Part shown: positions 47,707-60,614 of the stretch, piece by piece
Position numbering within the stretch: the stretch's first letter is position 1
How the letters are laid out: the number at the start of each line of letters is the position of its first letter
Assembly: GCA_027924585.1 (NCBI GenBank)
Contig: BSBM01000372.1
Span: 7,981,001 to 8,045,000 of the forward strand
Direction: 5' to 3'
DNA from: Larix kaempferi
Lineage: Eukaryota > Streptophyta > Pinopsida > Pinales > Pinaceae
DNA: 64,000 bases
Notes under the pieces: generated by a model
Database searches by the model: none
Seen by the model: only the letters and a program-made list of their open reading frames with translations
What the model was told of the DNA's origin: nothing
Translations under genes and position numbers: made by a program

Positions 47707-48040
47707 TGAAGATTATGAAAGAGCCTAGTTTAAAATAGTACAAAGAAAAAAAACAACACAGAAAACAAGAGAAAAGATTTTATTCAAACACAGGAAAAGA
47801 AAACCTTGGATTATTTATCTCCCATTGATCCTTAGACTTGTACAACTACATACTTATATAGATTACATTGCATAGAAATAAAGGCATTATTTACATGATG
47901 TAGGTTGATGTATAATTCTGCAAATTATTTTATTCTTCACATGCATTAGCATGTAGTGAATTTTGCTGCAAATGTATTTAATAAACACCTGCAACCTAAA
48001 ATAGACACTGTCAAATTCTGCATAGCATTAGTTATCAACA
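47707..48040 (-). repeat. 3' LTR of element E
   Basis: It starts TGAAGATTATGAAAGAGCC and ends GTTATCAACA; it is repeated at 52109-52447. Confidence 0.95.
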
Positions 48041-50871
48041 TACTCCCCCTTGATGCTGAGAGGGCTCACAATAAGATCTCTGAGTTTCAAAAACTGGGCC
48101 TTTGAGACTCCCTTAGTGAAGATGGCTGCTAGATTTTTTTAGTGTTGATGTATTTCAATTCAACTTGCTTCTTTTGCACCAAATCTCAAATAAAATGATA
48201 CTTCATGTCAAAATGTTTTGTCCTGCTATGGTGTACTGGATTCTTGGCCAATTTGATGGCACTCATATTGTCAAAAAAAATTACTGTAGGTTGAATTTGT
48301 TTTTCTTCAATTTCTTCTAGAAATTTTCTAAGCCATAATGCTTGTGTGCCTGCTGAGGTGACTGCAACATATTCTGCTTCTGTAGAAGAAAGAGAAACTA
48401 TACTTTGCTTCTTTGAGATCCAAGTGATCAAACTAGAACCAAAAGAAAAACAGTTACCAGATGTAGACTTTCTATCATCCAAACTACCTCCCTAATCAGA
48501 ATCACTGAAGCCAACCAATTCAAAACTCTTAGAAGTATAGTAATGAATGCCAAAATTTAGAGTGCCTTTCACATACCTCAGAATTCTTTTAGCTGTATTC
48601 ATATGCATTTCAGATGGCATTGTCATATACCTAGAAACAAGTGAAACTGAATAAGCAATATGAGGCCTTGTGTGTGTTAGAAACATTAAGCTTCCAACAA
48701 TACTTCTGTAAACTGTCTCATCAGCCATTTCAGCACCATCATCTCTACACAACACAACTCCATGAGCAATTGGAGCAGGAGATGGTTTGCAATCAGCCAT
48801 ATCAAATTTCTTCAACATATCCTTTGCATACTTTGTCTGACAAACAAAAATCTCATCTTCACTTTGATAAACTTCCATTCCAAGAAAATATTGCATGAGG
48901 TTTAAATCTTTCATCTCAAACTCACTCATCATAGCAAATTTGAATTCATCCTTCATCTTAGAACTGCTGCCCATATACAACAAATCATCAACATATAAAC
49001 TGACAATAAGAATATCATTACCTTCTTGTTTATAGTAAAGGGTAGGTTCACTCTTACTTATTTTGAAGCTATTCTCTTGAAAATATCCATCAATCCTGGC
49101 ATACCAGGCTCTTGGTGCTTTCTTTAGGCCATACAAAGCCTTCTTCAACTTGTAGACTTGATGTTCTTTTCCTTGCACTTCAAAACCTTGTGGTTGTTCC
49201 ACAAAGACTTCCTCTTCTAAGTACCCATTCAAGAAAGCACTTTTCACATCCATGTGATGAATGCTCCATTTCTTTTGTGCTGCTAGTGAAATCAACATTT
49301 TGATAGTCTCTTGCCTTGCTATAGGTGCAAAGGTTTCTTCATAATCAATGCCATACTTCTGTGTGAATCCCTTAGCAACTAACATTGCTTTGTGTCTTTC
49401 AACAGTCCCATGACTGTTATACTTTGTCTTGTAGACCCATTTAGTACCAATTTTTTTCTTGTCATGTGGAAGATCTATAATCTCCCAAGTATCATTCCTA
49501 TGAATTGAATCTATCTCTTCTTGCATAGCTTGCATCCAAACCTCATTAGTAGAAGCTTCTTCAAAACTTGATGGCTCAAAATCAACTTGTGAAAATAAAT
49601 CAAAATTTACAGTCTCACCTCTTGGATTTTCTTCATGAGCCAAACTTGTACTTCTCTGATAAATTTCATTCAAGCTTCTCACCTTCCTTGCAGTACTTGG
49701 ACTTGAATATGGACAATTAGATGAGGGGCTACTTGGTGGATTTGTAGCATTTGATACTGAAACATTAGTGGGATTCTCATTATTAATATCATCAATAATA
49801 TCACCATCCACACCAGATTTTGACTTCTCAACATGGTCTTTTTGATGACCGTAAACTCCCCCTTCATCAAAAATTACATCTCTTGACACAACAATGCGAT
49901 TGGTGAGAGGATTATACAACCTGTAAGCCTTACTTTGCTCACTATATCCAACAAAAATGCATGCTTCACTTTTTGGATCTAACTTTTGTCTCTTTTGATC
50001 AGCTACATGAACAAAGGCTAACAACCAAAAACTTTGAAATGATTAACATTAGGATTTTTCTCATACCAGGATTCATAAGGAGTCATCATGTGAAGTGCAC
50101 TAGTGGGACTTCTATTGAGAATGTACACTGCTGTAGCAACTGCATCACCCCAAAAGGAAGTGTTTAATCCTTTGGTATGTAGCATACTCCTTGCCATTTC
50201 CACCACTGTACGGTTCTTCCTTTCAGCTACCCAATTTTGTTGAGGTGTGTAAGCCATGGTGAGTTGTCTTCTAATTCCATTCATATCACAAAAATTCTGA
50301 AAACATCTTGAACAAAATTCTCCTCCACAATCAATCCTTAAGCATTTTATTTTGTAACCACTTTCATTTTCTACAAGGGCTTTAAACCTCTTGAATGTAT
50401 CAAATGTGTCATCCTTGCTCTTCAAAAATAAACCCAACACATTCTTGAGTAATCATCAATAAAAATAATGAAATATGATGACTTACCCAACATTTTTGTC
50501 TGCATAGGACCACAAATATCAGAATGAACTAGCTGAAGTGGATAATGGGCCCTCCATGCCCTGCGTCTAAGAAATTTCTCTCTTGCATGTTTTCCTTTAG
50601 CACATCCTTCACAAACCTCCTTGTGCTCTTCAACCTTAGGCAAACCATAAACTAATTCTGTTGATGTTAGAAGCTTCAAACTATGAAAATTCAAATGACC
50701 ATACCTGAGATTCCACAACCAACCTTTGTCCTCATATGCCATATTAACAAGGTTGATGCTAGTTTCTCCAAACTTCAATGGGAACATCCGATTCTTTGAC
50801 ATAGGCACAACTGTAACCACCCTATTGCCTTGATTCTTATCATAAATTGTGCATTGTCTATCATCAAACAC
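48041..50871 (-). pseudogene. Integrase, RT and RNase H of element E
   Basis: From high to low coordinates: GAG-pre-integrase (LWNLRYGHLNFHSLKLL, CEGCAKGKHAREKF), integrase (HSDICGPMQ, LRIDCGGEF, TPQQNWVAERKNRTVVEMA), then a 510-residue frame (48492-50024) with a full RT including MDVKSAFLNGYLEEEVFVEQ and SLYVDDLLYMG, both catalytic Asp intact. RNase H follows (DRKSTSGNCFSFGS, LSSTEAEYVAVTS, FFDNMSAIKLAKNPVHHSRT). Breaks: a frameshift near 50430 within integrase, a frame change near 50020, TGG to TAG at about 48489, and probable CGA to TGA near 48185. The tail to 48050 is still readable. Confidence 0.93.
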
Positions 50872-51071
50872 TACTCTGTAATTCTTTTCACACAGCTGCC
50901 CAACACTTAATAAATTATGCTTTAATTATGGAGTGTAATAAACATCTTTGACACTTTTCATACCTTCTTTTGTATGGACTTCCATATCTCCTATTGCAGA
51001 AACCTCTAAGGTTTTTCATCACCAAGTTTGATATTAGATTTGAAACTTTCATCCATTGTAGAGAAAAGCTT

Positions 51072-52091
51072 TCAATTTCCTGTCATGTGGTTAGAACAAC
51101 CTGAATCTAAATACCAAACATCTTTAACTTCATTTTCAGTTTTGCCATAAGATAAAAACAAATTATTTGGAGAAGAATCATCACCCTCTTGAGCATAATT
51201 AACACTTTTGTTTTCTTTTAATTTGCAATCCCTTTCAAAATGACCATACCTTTGACAATGATAACATTGGATTTTTCTCTTATCAAATCTGCCTCTACCT
51301 CTTCCTCTGAAACCACCTCTTCTTCCTCTATCTCTTCTTGGAAAAAATTGATATTGACCTTTACCTTGGGCTTGGTTTCTTCTAGAGCTAGAACGAGCAT
51401 CTGCATTCTTTGTAATATGTAGCTTTGTGGAAAAAGCTTTCTCATCACTTTCTCCAAATGAATCTTTCACTCTATCTTCATGAGAAATAAGAGATCCAAC
51501 TAGGTGATCAAAGTGAAGGTTAATCAAATCCTTGCTTTCTTCAATGACTATAGCAACATGGTTCCATCTTGGTGTTAGAGACCTTAACACGTTTTTAATC
51601 ACAACTTCTTTATCAATAGTTTCTCCTAGAGTAGCCAATTTATTGACAACATCATTTACTCTTACACAATAATCACTCACCTTCTCACCTTCTTGCATCT
51701 TCAAATTCTCGAATTCTGTCCTAAGTGTCTGTAACTTGATAACTTTAACTTGATCACTGCCTTGGTAAGCTTCTTGTAGAGTCTTCCAAGCATTCTTAGC
51801 TGACTTTGCTCCTGCAATTCTTGGAAATAAGCTATTATCTAGAGCTATTTGAATATGAAATAAAGCTTGGGCATTCCTCTTCTTGGCTTCTCTCTTAGTT
51901 GTTCTATCATTGGTTGTAAGGGTGTTCCAATCTTCTAGCTCTTCATAACCTGATTCTACAATCTCCCACAAATCTTTTCCTGTCAAAAAGGTCATCATCT
52001 TGATGCCCCAATAATCATAATCACTTCCCTCAAATTCTGGAATGGGCAAAGAGTTAGAATTTGAAATTATGAACTTATTCCAAACAAAATA
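51072..52091 (-). pseudogene. gag and protease start of element E
   Basis: The frame contains PEFEGSDYDYWGIKMMTF and KDLWEIVESGYEE, the typical start of this copia gag type, then LQTLRTEFENLKMQEGEKVS, an Arg/Gly-rich segment, the zinc knuckle CYHCQRYGHFERDC and the protease site WYLDSGCSNHMTGN. It stays open upstream through the primer-binding site into the LTR to 52196, but those residues are not expected in the protein. No ATG lies between the primer-binding site and SLPIPEF. An ATA in FIIS is where the start might have been, so the start codon is probably lost. It stops at 51072 after TGN. Confidence 0.9.
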
Positions 52092-52108
52092 CTTGCTCTG
52101 ATACCAAA

Positions 52109-52447
52109 TGAAGATTATGAAAGAGCCTAGTTTAAAATAGCACAAAGAAAAAAAACAACACAGAAAACAAAAAACGGGAGAGAAGCTTTTATTCAAACAC
52201 AGGAAAAGAAAACCTTGGATTATTTATCTCCCATTGATCTTTAGACTTGCACAGCTACATACTTATATATATTACATTGCATAGAAATAAAGGCATTATA
52301 TCAACTGTAGGTTGATGCATAATTCTGCAAATTATTTTATTCTTCACATGCATTAGCATGCAGTGAAGTTTGCTGCAAATTTATTTAATAAACACCTGCA
52401 ACTTAAAATAGATAATGTCAAATTCTACACAGCATCACTTATCAACA
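52109..52447 (-). repeat. 5' LTR of element E
   Basis: It matches 47707-48040 with small indels (for example an extra AAAACGG near 52168). It ends CTTATCAACA, followed by TGAGG. Confidence 0.95.
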
Positions 52448-52463
52448 TGAGGTCTCAACCACT

Positions 52464-52641
52464 CTTACTGATTATTTTAATGCTTTCTTGGGTAATGCTC
52501 TACCCACCTTGTTTTAATGATTTATGGGTGATGCTTTCGAGAAATCTGAACACTGATTATTTTAATGCTTTCTAGGGTGATGCTCTATCCACCTGGTTTA
52601 AATGATTTATGAGTGATGCTTTCTAGGAATCTAAACATTCT
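52464..52641. repeat. Tandem duplication of about 89 bp
   Basis: GATTATTTTAATGCTTTCT returns after about 89 bases with GGGTxATGCTCTA and TTTAATGATTTATG in both units. Sequence to about 53450 is unique and shows no supported gene, apart from a 58-bp tandem duplication at about 53098-53211 (ATTCCATCAAGTTTTTATAG). Confidence 0.85.
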
Positions 52642-53470
52642 AATGAAGTGATGGATATGAAGGGCCATCCGTCCAAGCTGAGTAACCATTTTTAATGGTT
52701 TGTTAGGAACGTGGAGGGTGCAAGGAATGTTTTTCCCTTCATTAAAGTTCTCCATCGAGGAGGTGATCTTTCTCGAGACCACCTCTGTTGCAGTCGGTGC
52801 ACTGCATGCTAGCATGGCAAGCTGCGTTCTGTGCTATGCTAGGCAACTGCATCATTAAGGTAGTGAATTGCCCATCAAATCCAGCAGCCATAAAGCTTGG
52901 CTGTGAAAGGATTCTGAAAAAGGTGGTGTTTTGAGTTGAGTATTAGTTCCACGGAGGAGTTCTTGATCAGCCCTGTGTGGTGGGATTCGCATTTCTTACC
53001 AAATGATTCATCTTTCCAACTTCCCATATCCTCCTCCTTCTAGCATTATATTCTCTCTTTTCTCAAATGTCTATTAACCAACCCTCAACCCTTAAACAAT
53101 TTTCAGTTGGGTATTCCATCAAGTTTTTATAGAGAGCATGGTGAATTGAATTAACAATTTTCAATTGGGGATTCCATCAAGTTTTTATAGAGAGCATGGT
53201 GAATGGAATTATTGTTTTTCAAGTGATGGCAGTTCAAGCACAACATCCTTTTAATGTATTCATAGCAGATTCTCGCAACAGGTTGGAGTGAATGATGGGT
53301 GTCATTTTAAATTTTATGGATCACAAAACAGTTGTTCTGGTTTTTCTTCTTCCGTTTTCTGTAGGGTGAGAGCGATTCCTCCTGTGACGCAAGATAACAA
53401 CCGAAACTACCTGACTCCTTGATCAGGAATACCCATCTCATTAGGAGAAGCGTTTCAGCTTCATCCCAGC

Positions 53471-53924
53471 ATGAACGCTTCTGCTGCTAATCTATTTCCT
53501 CTATACATTTCCGGTAAGAAAATTCAAATTTCCCCTCTATTTCTTTCTAGTCAATTCTCAATGTTATGTTAATGCCTTGGATTCAACTATCGATATCTGA
53601 TTTGGGTATGTTCTGATACAGTGGCAGGATTAAATTTCGGGCAACAACAACAGGTCATGAACTGTACAGTATTCAGCGACCCAGAAAGTGAACTCACCTG
53701 CAATATCTCAGGTTCCTGAAACAGGCCAAGGGAAGAGGAAATCTTATTAATGAAATAGGCCAAGGGAAGAGGAAATCTTATTAACACAACAACAGAGACA
53801 TCAGATTTCACAACATCTCACGTTAATGAATATGAATATGGGCATGAACATGAGCATGCTAGAGTTTCAGCAGAAGAACAACAATATAAACATGACGACA
53901 ACAATGACCCTTTCTGTATCGCTG
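53471..53924 (+). pseudogene. Possible spliced-gene remnant, product unknown
   Basis: I do not recognise the product. An ATG at 53471 opens MNASAANLFPLYIS, then a consensus donor GGTAAG at 53513-53518 and an acceptor TGATACAG at 53621 bound a 108-bp AT-rich intron. The frame continues exactly as VAGLNFGQQQQVMNC and DPESELTCNISGS before TGA near 53719. Right behind it, 53723-53784 is a 35-bp tandem duplication (GGCCAAGGGAAGAGGAAATC). From 53826 another frame reads MNMNMGMNMSMLEFQQK with later LPQQSMGLVSTG. The Gln/Asn/Met-rich style resembles disordered parts of plant transcription factors. It could be a retained gene fragment or chance. Confidence 0.35.
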
Positions 53925-54545
53925 CCCCAGCAATCTATGGGTTTGGTTTCCACAGGTCTCTAGCTCGCATATGATGATAGTAGTAGATTGAATCAAACAT
54001 CCACTTCCACAAACACCCGGAATGCAAATTGAAATGCCTCTGTCTCTTCTTCTTCCACTTGGTTATCTCTCTTGGGCGATGATTTGACCGTCCAGATGCA
54101 GCGCCAACTCGAGGAGATTTTTAATTTAATAAAATTTAAAAATACTGAATTAAAAAATCTAAAATTTAAAATATTAAAAACAAAATTATATAGTTGCCCT
54201 ATAAATAATGTAAGATCCCTATAAGCAATTCTGACCTAATGTACTCATCCAAACCATATAACCAAACATGTAAGAGGCCTTCTAGTAAATATGCTTACAT
54301 AAGCCCAAAAATACTTATACAACCCAATACAGTGGATGGAATTTTCTGAAATTTAATTACAATGATTTCGTTTGCATGGATTGTAGGTTTCTACGACTTA
54401 CTCTGTTTACCATTTGACCTTCGTTGTTGCCTAATTACAAAACAAAGAACTACACGTGAAAACAAAGAACTACACATGAAATGGCCAAACAATTTTGATT
54501 ATAAGAACGTTTATTCGGTGAATGCCACGTGAAATTAAAATCGTA

Positions 54546-57030
54546 ATCTTAAATATTAAATATATATTACAAATTTTATTTATTAACTTAATTACATTGA
54601 GTACATCCTAGAATCAAGGATCAATGACAACATTAACATTACATTGAGTACATCATAGAATAAAATCAAGGATCAATGATAACATTAACATGTACTACGA
54701 ATTTTTTTTATAATTTTAATTACATTAACTATATATAACAAATTTTATCAATTAGAATAGCTTTTTTATAATTTTAATTACATTAACTATATATAACAAA
54801 TTTTATCAATTAGAATAGCTTGTACAGTAATATTTAATCTCTATTTGATCAAAACTCTACAAATAGTTATTAAAATGAACTGAACTTTACAACTCCAATC
54901 ATTTTACAATTAGCTGTTAAAATGACCTAAACTCTACAACTGCTAAAACGATTTTACAATTAGCTCTAATGATTTTACAATTAGATGTTAGAATGACCTG
55001 AACTCTACACGTACTTAAACGATTTTACAACTAGCTGTTGGAATTATTGCATTGCCCAGCTAGCCATGACAATGGTTAGAACAATGTGCCTAAGAAGCAT
55101 TTAACACTTTGGGATAACACAGCACACATCAAGTTGCAAGTTGCATCAATGATTGGAAGAGTTTTGGAGGGAAATAGTTTAGTCTAATAACAGTTTCTAT
55201 ATCAACAAAGATTCCCTTTTTGGTAGGAAATCCAACAATTCAAATAGAAATTTCGATTAAAAAAAATCGATATTAATATAATTTACAAACTTCAAGTATT
55301 CCGCATACATAGTCAACACTTTCACATACAGTAATTCGATCAATTAGATACCCTAAACGACCAGAACAATTGGAAAACTGCATCAAATAATAACCATAAA
55401 TTATAGAAGCAGACTCTAAGTTTAGTGATGGTGCAAAAGCTTTCAAACGTATCTGAACTTTTTTGGAAAATGTTTCTATCAATCGATTCTAAATATGAAT
55501 GTCTTTTTCCTCAATAAAAAGTCATTTGTCGTCTGATTACATCTTCACCATGTAAATAAGGTATGGTATGCATTCCTGGCAGTACTTCTCATTGTTATCT
55601 GTTATAACTATTGAAGCTTTCAGAAGATCTTTTCAAATTTAAAAATATAATAACATAATTTAAGTATGAATATGGATAAGAATGAAATTAAATACAGAAA
55701 AAATATTTAATGAAAAAATCTAATAAAAATAAAATACTGAAGTAGACTGTTTATATATAATATTTTTTAATGGAGTATTAAAAAATATACGATAAATGTA
55801 CATAGACATAAATATATAATAAAATCAAATATATTGAAAAAACAAAAAATATAATTTCAACAACATGCCATATGGCAAGTGTCCATATGGAAAGTATGAG
55901 TGATGGCAACTACTTATTAATAATTATTTTAATAAGAAAGTATAAATTGAATGGTATTTATGTTTTATAGTGTTTAAGTTTGCTTTTTTTTTTTTTAAAT
56001 TGGTTTTCAAACTTTAATTTTCCATTACTAAGAATCTTTATTGGTATTACATTTCATTGTCATTGTCCAAAGAGAAAAAAAAAATTCTGAGAAGGTAGCT
56101 TAGCAGAGTTGCATGGACATTATTCAAGTGATCTAGGCAAAAGTCAAATTTGCTACCTGTTCTTTCATGAAAAATTTGGCTCAGAAACCTCCTCTATAAT
56201 AAAACCAAGATCTTAAAACTTCTTATGCTCAACACATAACCTAAAAAGGTAAATGACAGAGAAGTATCTACCTTTTTTTATTCTTCAATGATATATTCAA
56301 TGTTAGTAGAGAAATATAAATCTATATTTCATTTATACAAGATAAGAATGAGTGGCAGAAATGGTCCTGCCTCATGTATTGTATTATTTGGAGCAATGGT
56401 CTACACAACATATTCCACTCCTTTGTTAGTTTGAGGATAGAACCTAATAAACAACAAATAACAGAAACACTTGGCAAAACAAAAATTATCTTATTTTTTT
56501 GTTCTCTCTTCAATTGTTTTAATTAGTTATTTTTTATATTTTTTTTTATAATTATTTGTTTGGAATTTTGAACTTAGTTTATAAAATAAATTTGGACAAT
56601 ATAAATATTTCATCCTGTATAATTTAAAATTTAAGAAAATCATAAATAATAATATTTATATCCACCCCAAATTCTAAAATATAAACATCTATATCCTAAA
56701 AAATTATAAACTTATATATTTATCTAAAATATATGATTCCAATAACCCGTCATTACCATTTTTACCATCCTTCTGGGACTAGCCTTTGTATCAACTTTTA
56801 TCTTACAACTATATCCATTTGCGATCTCATATCAAGGAAGTTCTTGGCTGGAGAAGTCACAAAGGGTTGATCCTTAGGTGTATAACTGAGTATTTGTCAA
56901 ACAGGTTCGTTGAAGAGTTTGATATGGGTCATTATGGCGGTGGCTATGCTGTCAAGACTACCCCACATAGAAACATGGAAGGTTATATATTATTGATGAA
57001 CTTTATTACATGGAAGGTTATATATTATCA
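54546..57030. repeat. Local segmental duplication, copy 2
   Basis: This is the partner of 43306-47456. It lacks element F and keeps the empty AAATT site at 55944-55948. It has its own tandem duplication of about 59 bp (54704-54822, unit ATTTTAATTACATTAACTAT). The region from about 56030 to 56150 differs from copy 1 by indels. Open frames in the two copies (for example 55273-55482 and its counterpart near 44150-44360) are not kept in phase, so I do not call genes. Confidence 0.85.
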
Positions 57031-58329
57031 ACTTGTGGGATCTAGGTTTTATTGGACAATTTAAAGAGAATTCAAACAATGGTTAATGAATTCTAATAGG
57101 TGTAGACTATTTTAATAAATAGGTTGACTACCGATCACTAGAGTTGATATTTGATATTCCATTCAAGATCACTACAAACGCTGTGAGAACATTCAATTCA
57201 ATGTAGTTCCTAGGAAAATTGTTTTAGATATAAAATTATTTCATTTCATTTATTGTTCTATTTGGTTGATTGAAGTAACAAGAATCTCATAATCATTATT
57301 AACAAAAATTTTGGAGATCTAACAATATGTAATGGAATGACAATTTTATTGTGAGGCTTGTACCAATATATTTTTAAGAAGGAGATGTAACCTTCATGTA
57401 AGACAAAAGTATTGAAAACTCATGGTTATGTCAAGTTCAACATATTTTGGTTGGGACTTCATAAGATTTGAGACACTGTAAAGGATCGGTTTGTGTCTAT
57501 ATCAATTCATTAGTTGGAGAAATTTTTCCATTGCACATTAAAATAAAAATTCTTAAATTGCACATTATTGATAGCATGTGATGCCTTGAGTTTTTTTTTT
57601 TCCTCAAAAAAAATCGTAATTTTATTTCAAATAGATGAACAAAATTACACTCTGCACATGTAGTAGAATCACTAAGATCCCTACATTGTCACATATTTAC
57701 TGTCCCATATTATCATCATATCTAATGTCCCATACAACAAAACTACTGGTGTCCATACAACCCGCATATATCCGAATGTGATGCCTTGAGTTATACATCA
57801 TATTTTATTTTATTGTTTGTTGATGTTTCTCACCATTAAATCAGATAAATATTATTAGGTTGTGAATTTTTATATTAGATTTTTAGTTTTGATATGAATA
57901 TTATTAATTTGCCATAAAGGTTTTGATCCTAAAATTATATGTAGTCAAGGATCCTCAATTTATAAAGCTTTCTTATGATTTAAAGAAGTTATAATAATAA
58001 TAATAAGTTCAAGGCCAAGCAAGACACTAAATTGGTGTACCACAACCCTTTGTTTCTAAAACAAGGGATCACATCCACCACCCCTCTAAATTTTAAGGAG
58101 GTGTACACACCATACTTCCCTTTCAGTTTGAAGTGTGACCTCTTAGGAGGAAAGACATTAGGCCCAATCATGATGTACACACTAGTGCCATTGGAGATAT
58201 TTTGGAGCTATTATAGTGTCTTTGCTATTGAATTTGTTAGGTTCATTTAGATTGATGAGGATTTATTCCTAAAATTGAATCAAATTAAATAACATTTATT
58301 TGAGTTGAAGTAGTTAGTAGTCAACTAAT
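57031..58329. other. Region without a supported gene
   Basis: AT-rich unique sequence. A short stretch at 57989-58250 is open on both strands (minus: FKLKGKYGVYTSLKFRGV; plus: VYHNPLFLKQGITS) and less AT-rich than its surroundings, so it may be an old coding fragment, but no family is recognised. Confidence 0.5.
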
Positions 58330-60344
58330 TTCCTCCTTCTTCTTCTTATACAAAACCTTATACACATATTTCATTTGTATTTTTCATTAAATAAATTTAT
58401 ATGAATGTGTTGATTTACTTGGACACGTAATAAATGTAAGGTATAATGTTTTGATGCTCAAAGTTGTACACTTCTTGCCATTTGTGAAAATTTTCATGAG
58501 CTATTTTTTTGCATACATATGTTTAATATAAATTTCTATGCATTAGTATTTCCATCAAACAAAAAAAAATAATATAAAAATATTTTTTATTTGTTATTAT
58601 AATATTTGTCTTCTTATACAAAACCCTATTACACATATTTCATTTATATTTTTCATGAAAGAAATTTATATGGATGAGTTTATTTACTTCCATATAATAA
58701 ATGTAAGGTATAATGTTTTCATGCTCACATTACTTAAAGTATGCCATAGTAATAAATATGGAAAGTAGTTTGCAAGCTATTTATCTAGTTGTACACTTCT
58801 TGCCATTTGTGAAAATTTTCATGAGCTATTTTTTTGCATGCATATATCTAATATAAATTTATAGGCATTAGCATTTCCATCAAGCATAAAAAATAATATA
58901 AAAATATTTTTCATTTGTTGTTATAATATATTTGGAAATAAAAACAAATAAATGAAAAACAAAAATATTTATCATTTGTTGTTATAATATATTTGGAAAT
59001 AAAAAAATAAATGAAAATTTAGATTTGAAAGTGAAGCTTTGAACCTCATCCATTTTTCTAGGTAGAGTAACTTTGATTAGTAGTTAACCAATTTTGAAAT
59101 TTAGACCAACAAAATAAAGGAGCCAAAATATATTGGATTAAATTGGCTATTCTTCAAAACCTTCCAAATTTAAACTCTAAACCCTTCTTGTTATAATATA
59201 TTTGGAAATAAAAAAAAATGAAAATTTAGATTTGAGAGTCAAACCTCATCATTTTTTCTAGGTAGAGTAACTTTGATTGGTAGTTAACTAACTTTGAAAT
59301 TTAGACCAACAAAATAAAGGAACCAAAATATATTGGATTAAATTTGCTATTCTTCAAAACCTCCCAAATTTAAAAAATTCATTACATAATATCATTAACA
59401 ACAACATGGTATTTACATATTGACTACTTCAAATTATATATTTGCAAAACATAGAATAGTACCCTTTAGCAAATCCTCCCTCTCGTTGGAATGATTCCCA
59501 AACTGAAAGATTAAAGAGGGTGGATGAGGTGACAAGGGTCTCCCTCTTAGTTAAGCTTGATTATTCAACTAAAATTATTACTTTGACATATTGGGATAGG
59601 GGTTAGTAAATTAGAATTTAGATTTACAAATCAAGCTTTGAGTGTGTCATTTTTTCTAAGTAGAGTAATTTTGATTGGTGGTTAACAAAATTTGAAATTT
59701 AAACAAACAAGGAAAATACATTACATAATATCATTAATAACAACTTGGTATTTAAATACCCACTCCTTGAAATTATATATTTGCAAAACATAGAATAATA
59801 CCCTTTATCAAATCCTCCCTCATGTTGTAAGATGCAAGGGACTGGATGAGGTGACAAGGGTCTCCTTCTTGGTTAAGCTTGATTCTTCACCTAGTAAATT
59901 ATTACTTTGACATATTGGGGTATGGGTTAGTATATCAGAATTTAGATTTGCACATCAAGCTTTGAATACCATCATTTTTTCCAAGTAGAGTAACTTTGCT
60001 TGGTGGTTAACCAAATTTAAAATTTAGACCAATAAGATAAAGGAGAAAAAATATATTTGATTAATCAATCTATTTTCCAAAACTTGCCAAATTTAGAAAA
60101 TACATTACATAATCTCGTTAACAACAACTTGTTATTTACATATGGAGTACTTGAAATTATATATTTGCAAAACATAGACTAATACCCTTTAGCAAATCCT
60201 CCCTCATGGTGGAATAATTCCCAAATTGAATGATTTAGGAGGGTCGATGAGGTGACAAGGGTCCCCCTCTTAGTTAAGCTTCATTATTCACCTAATAAAT
60301 TATTACTTTGACATCTTGGGATAGGGGTTAGGTTCTAATGGATG
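58330..60344. repeat. Nested local tandem duplications
   Basis: First family: CTTCTTATACAAAACC, ATAAATGTAAGGTATAATGT and GCCATTTGTGAAAATTTTCA occur at about 58335-58610 and again at 58610-58930. Second family: TTAGATTTGAxAGTxAA, TCTAGGTAGAGTAACTTTGA and AATATATTGGATTAAAT at about 59010-59160, 59220-59360 and, diverged, 59610-59700 and 59940-60080. Third family: ATTACATAATATCATTAA, TTGCAAAACATAGAATA, CAAATCCTCCCTC and GTGACAAGGGTCTCC at 59379, 59718 and 60103. They are interleaved into a higher-order unit of roughly 340-390 bp. No coding signal. Confidence 0.85.
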
Positions 60345-60614
60345 CAATTACCTTTTTCATCAATTATTGAATTCCTTCTTTCTTCAAGTCTTTGAGGGAA
60401 TTTTCTTTTTAGGCCTCCCATATTTATTTAAACTAGTACCATTTTTTACTATATTGATTTCCTCCTCCATCAACCACAAGAAGAGAGTTCAATTATTTTA
60501 ACAATTGTAAAATTCCCAACTAAATAAGCAAGCCACATAGCTCAAAACTTTAACCCCTTGAATCCTTCTTTTTTGTCAATCTAGAATTCTCAAAGGAAAT
60601 ATTGAAAAAATTAT

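Larger units (their letters stand above)
47707..52447 (-). mobile_element. Ty1/copia element E, nearly intact
   Basis: It is a complete minus-strand element, 4741 bp, with LTRs at 47707-48040 and 52109-52447. A perfect 5-bp target duplication TGAGG (47702-47706 and 52448-52452) flanks it. The primer-binding site is TGGTATCAGAGCAAG (52092-52106) and the polypurine tract AAGGGGGAGTA lies next to the 3' LTR. Gag and every pol domain are present in copia order with only a few stops and frameshifts. The LTRs differ by small indels and some substitutions. It is the best-preserved element in the window but needs its enzymes from elsewhere. Confidence 0.95.

Noticed and set aside
58032-58250. A 72-codon plus-strand frame
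   Set aside because: It is open on both strands, short and unrecognised; kept only as a comment in the spacer entry.
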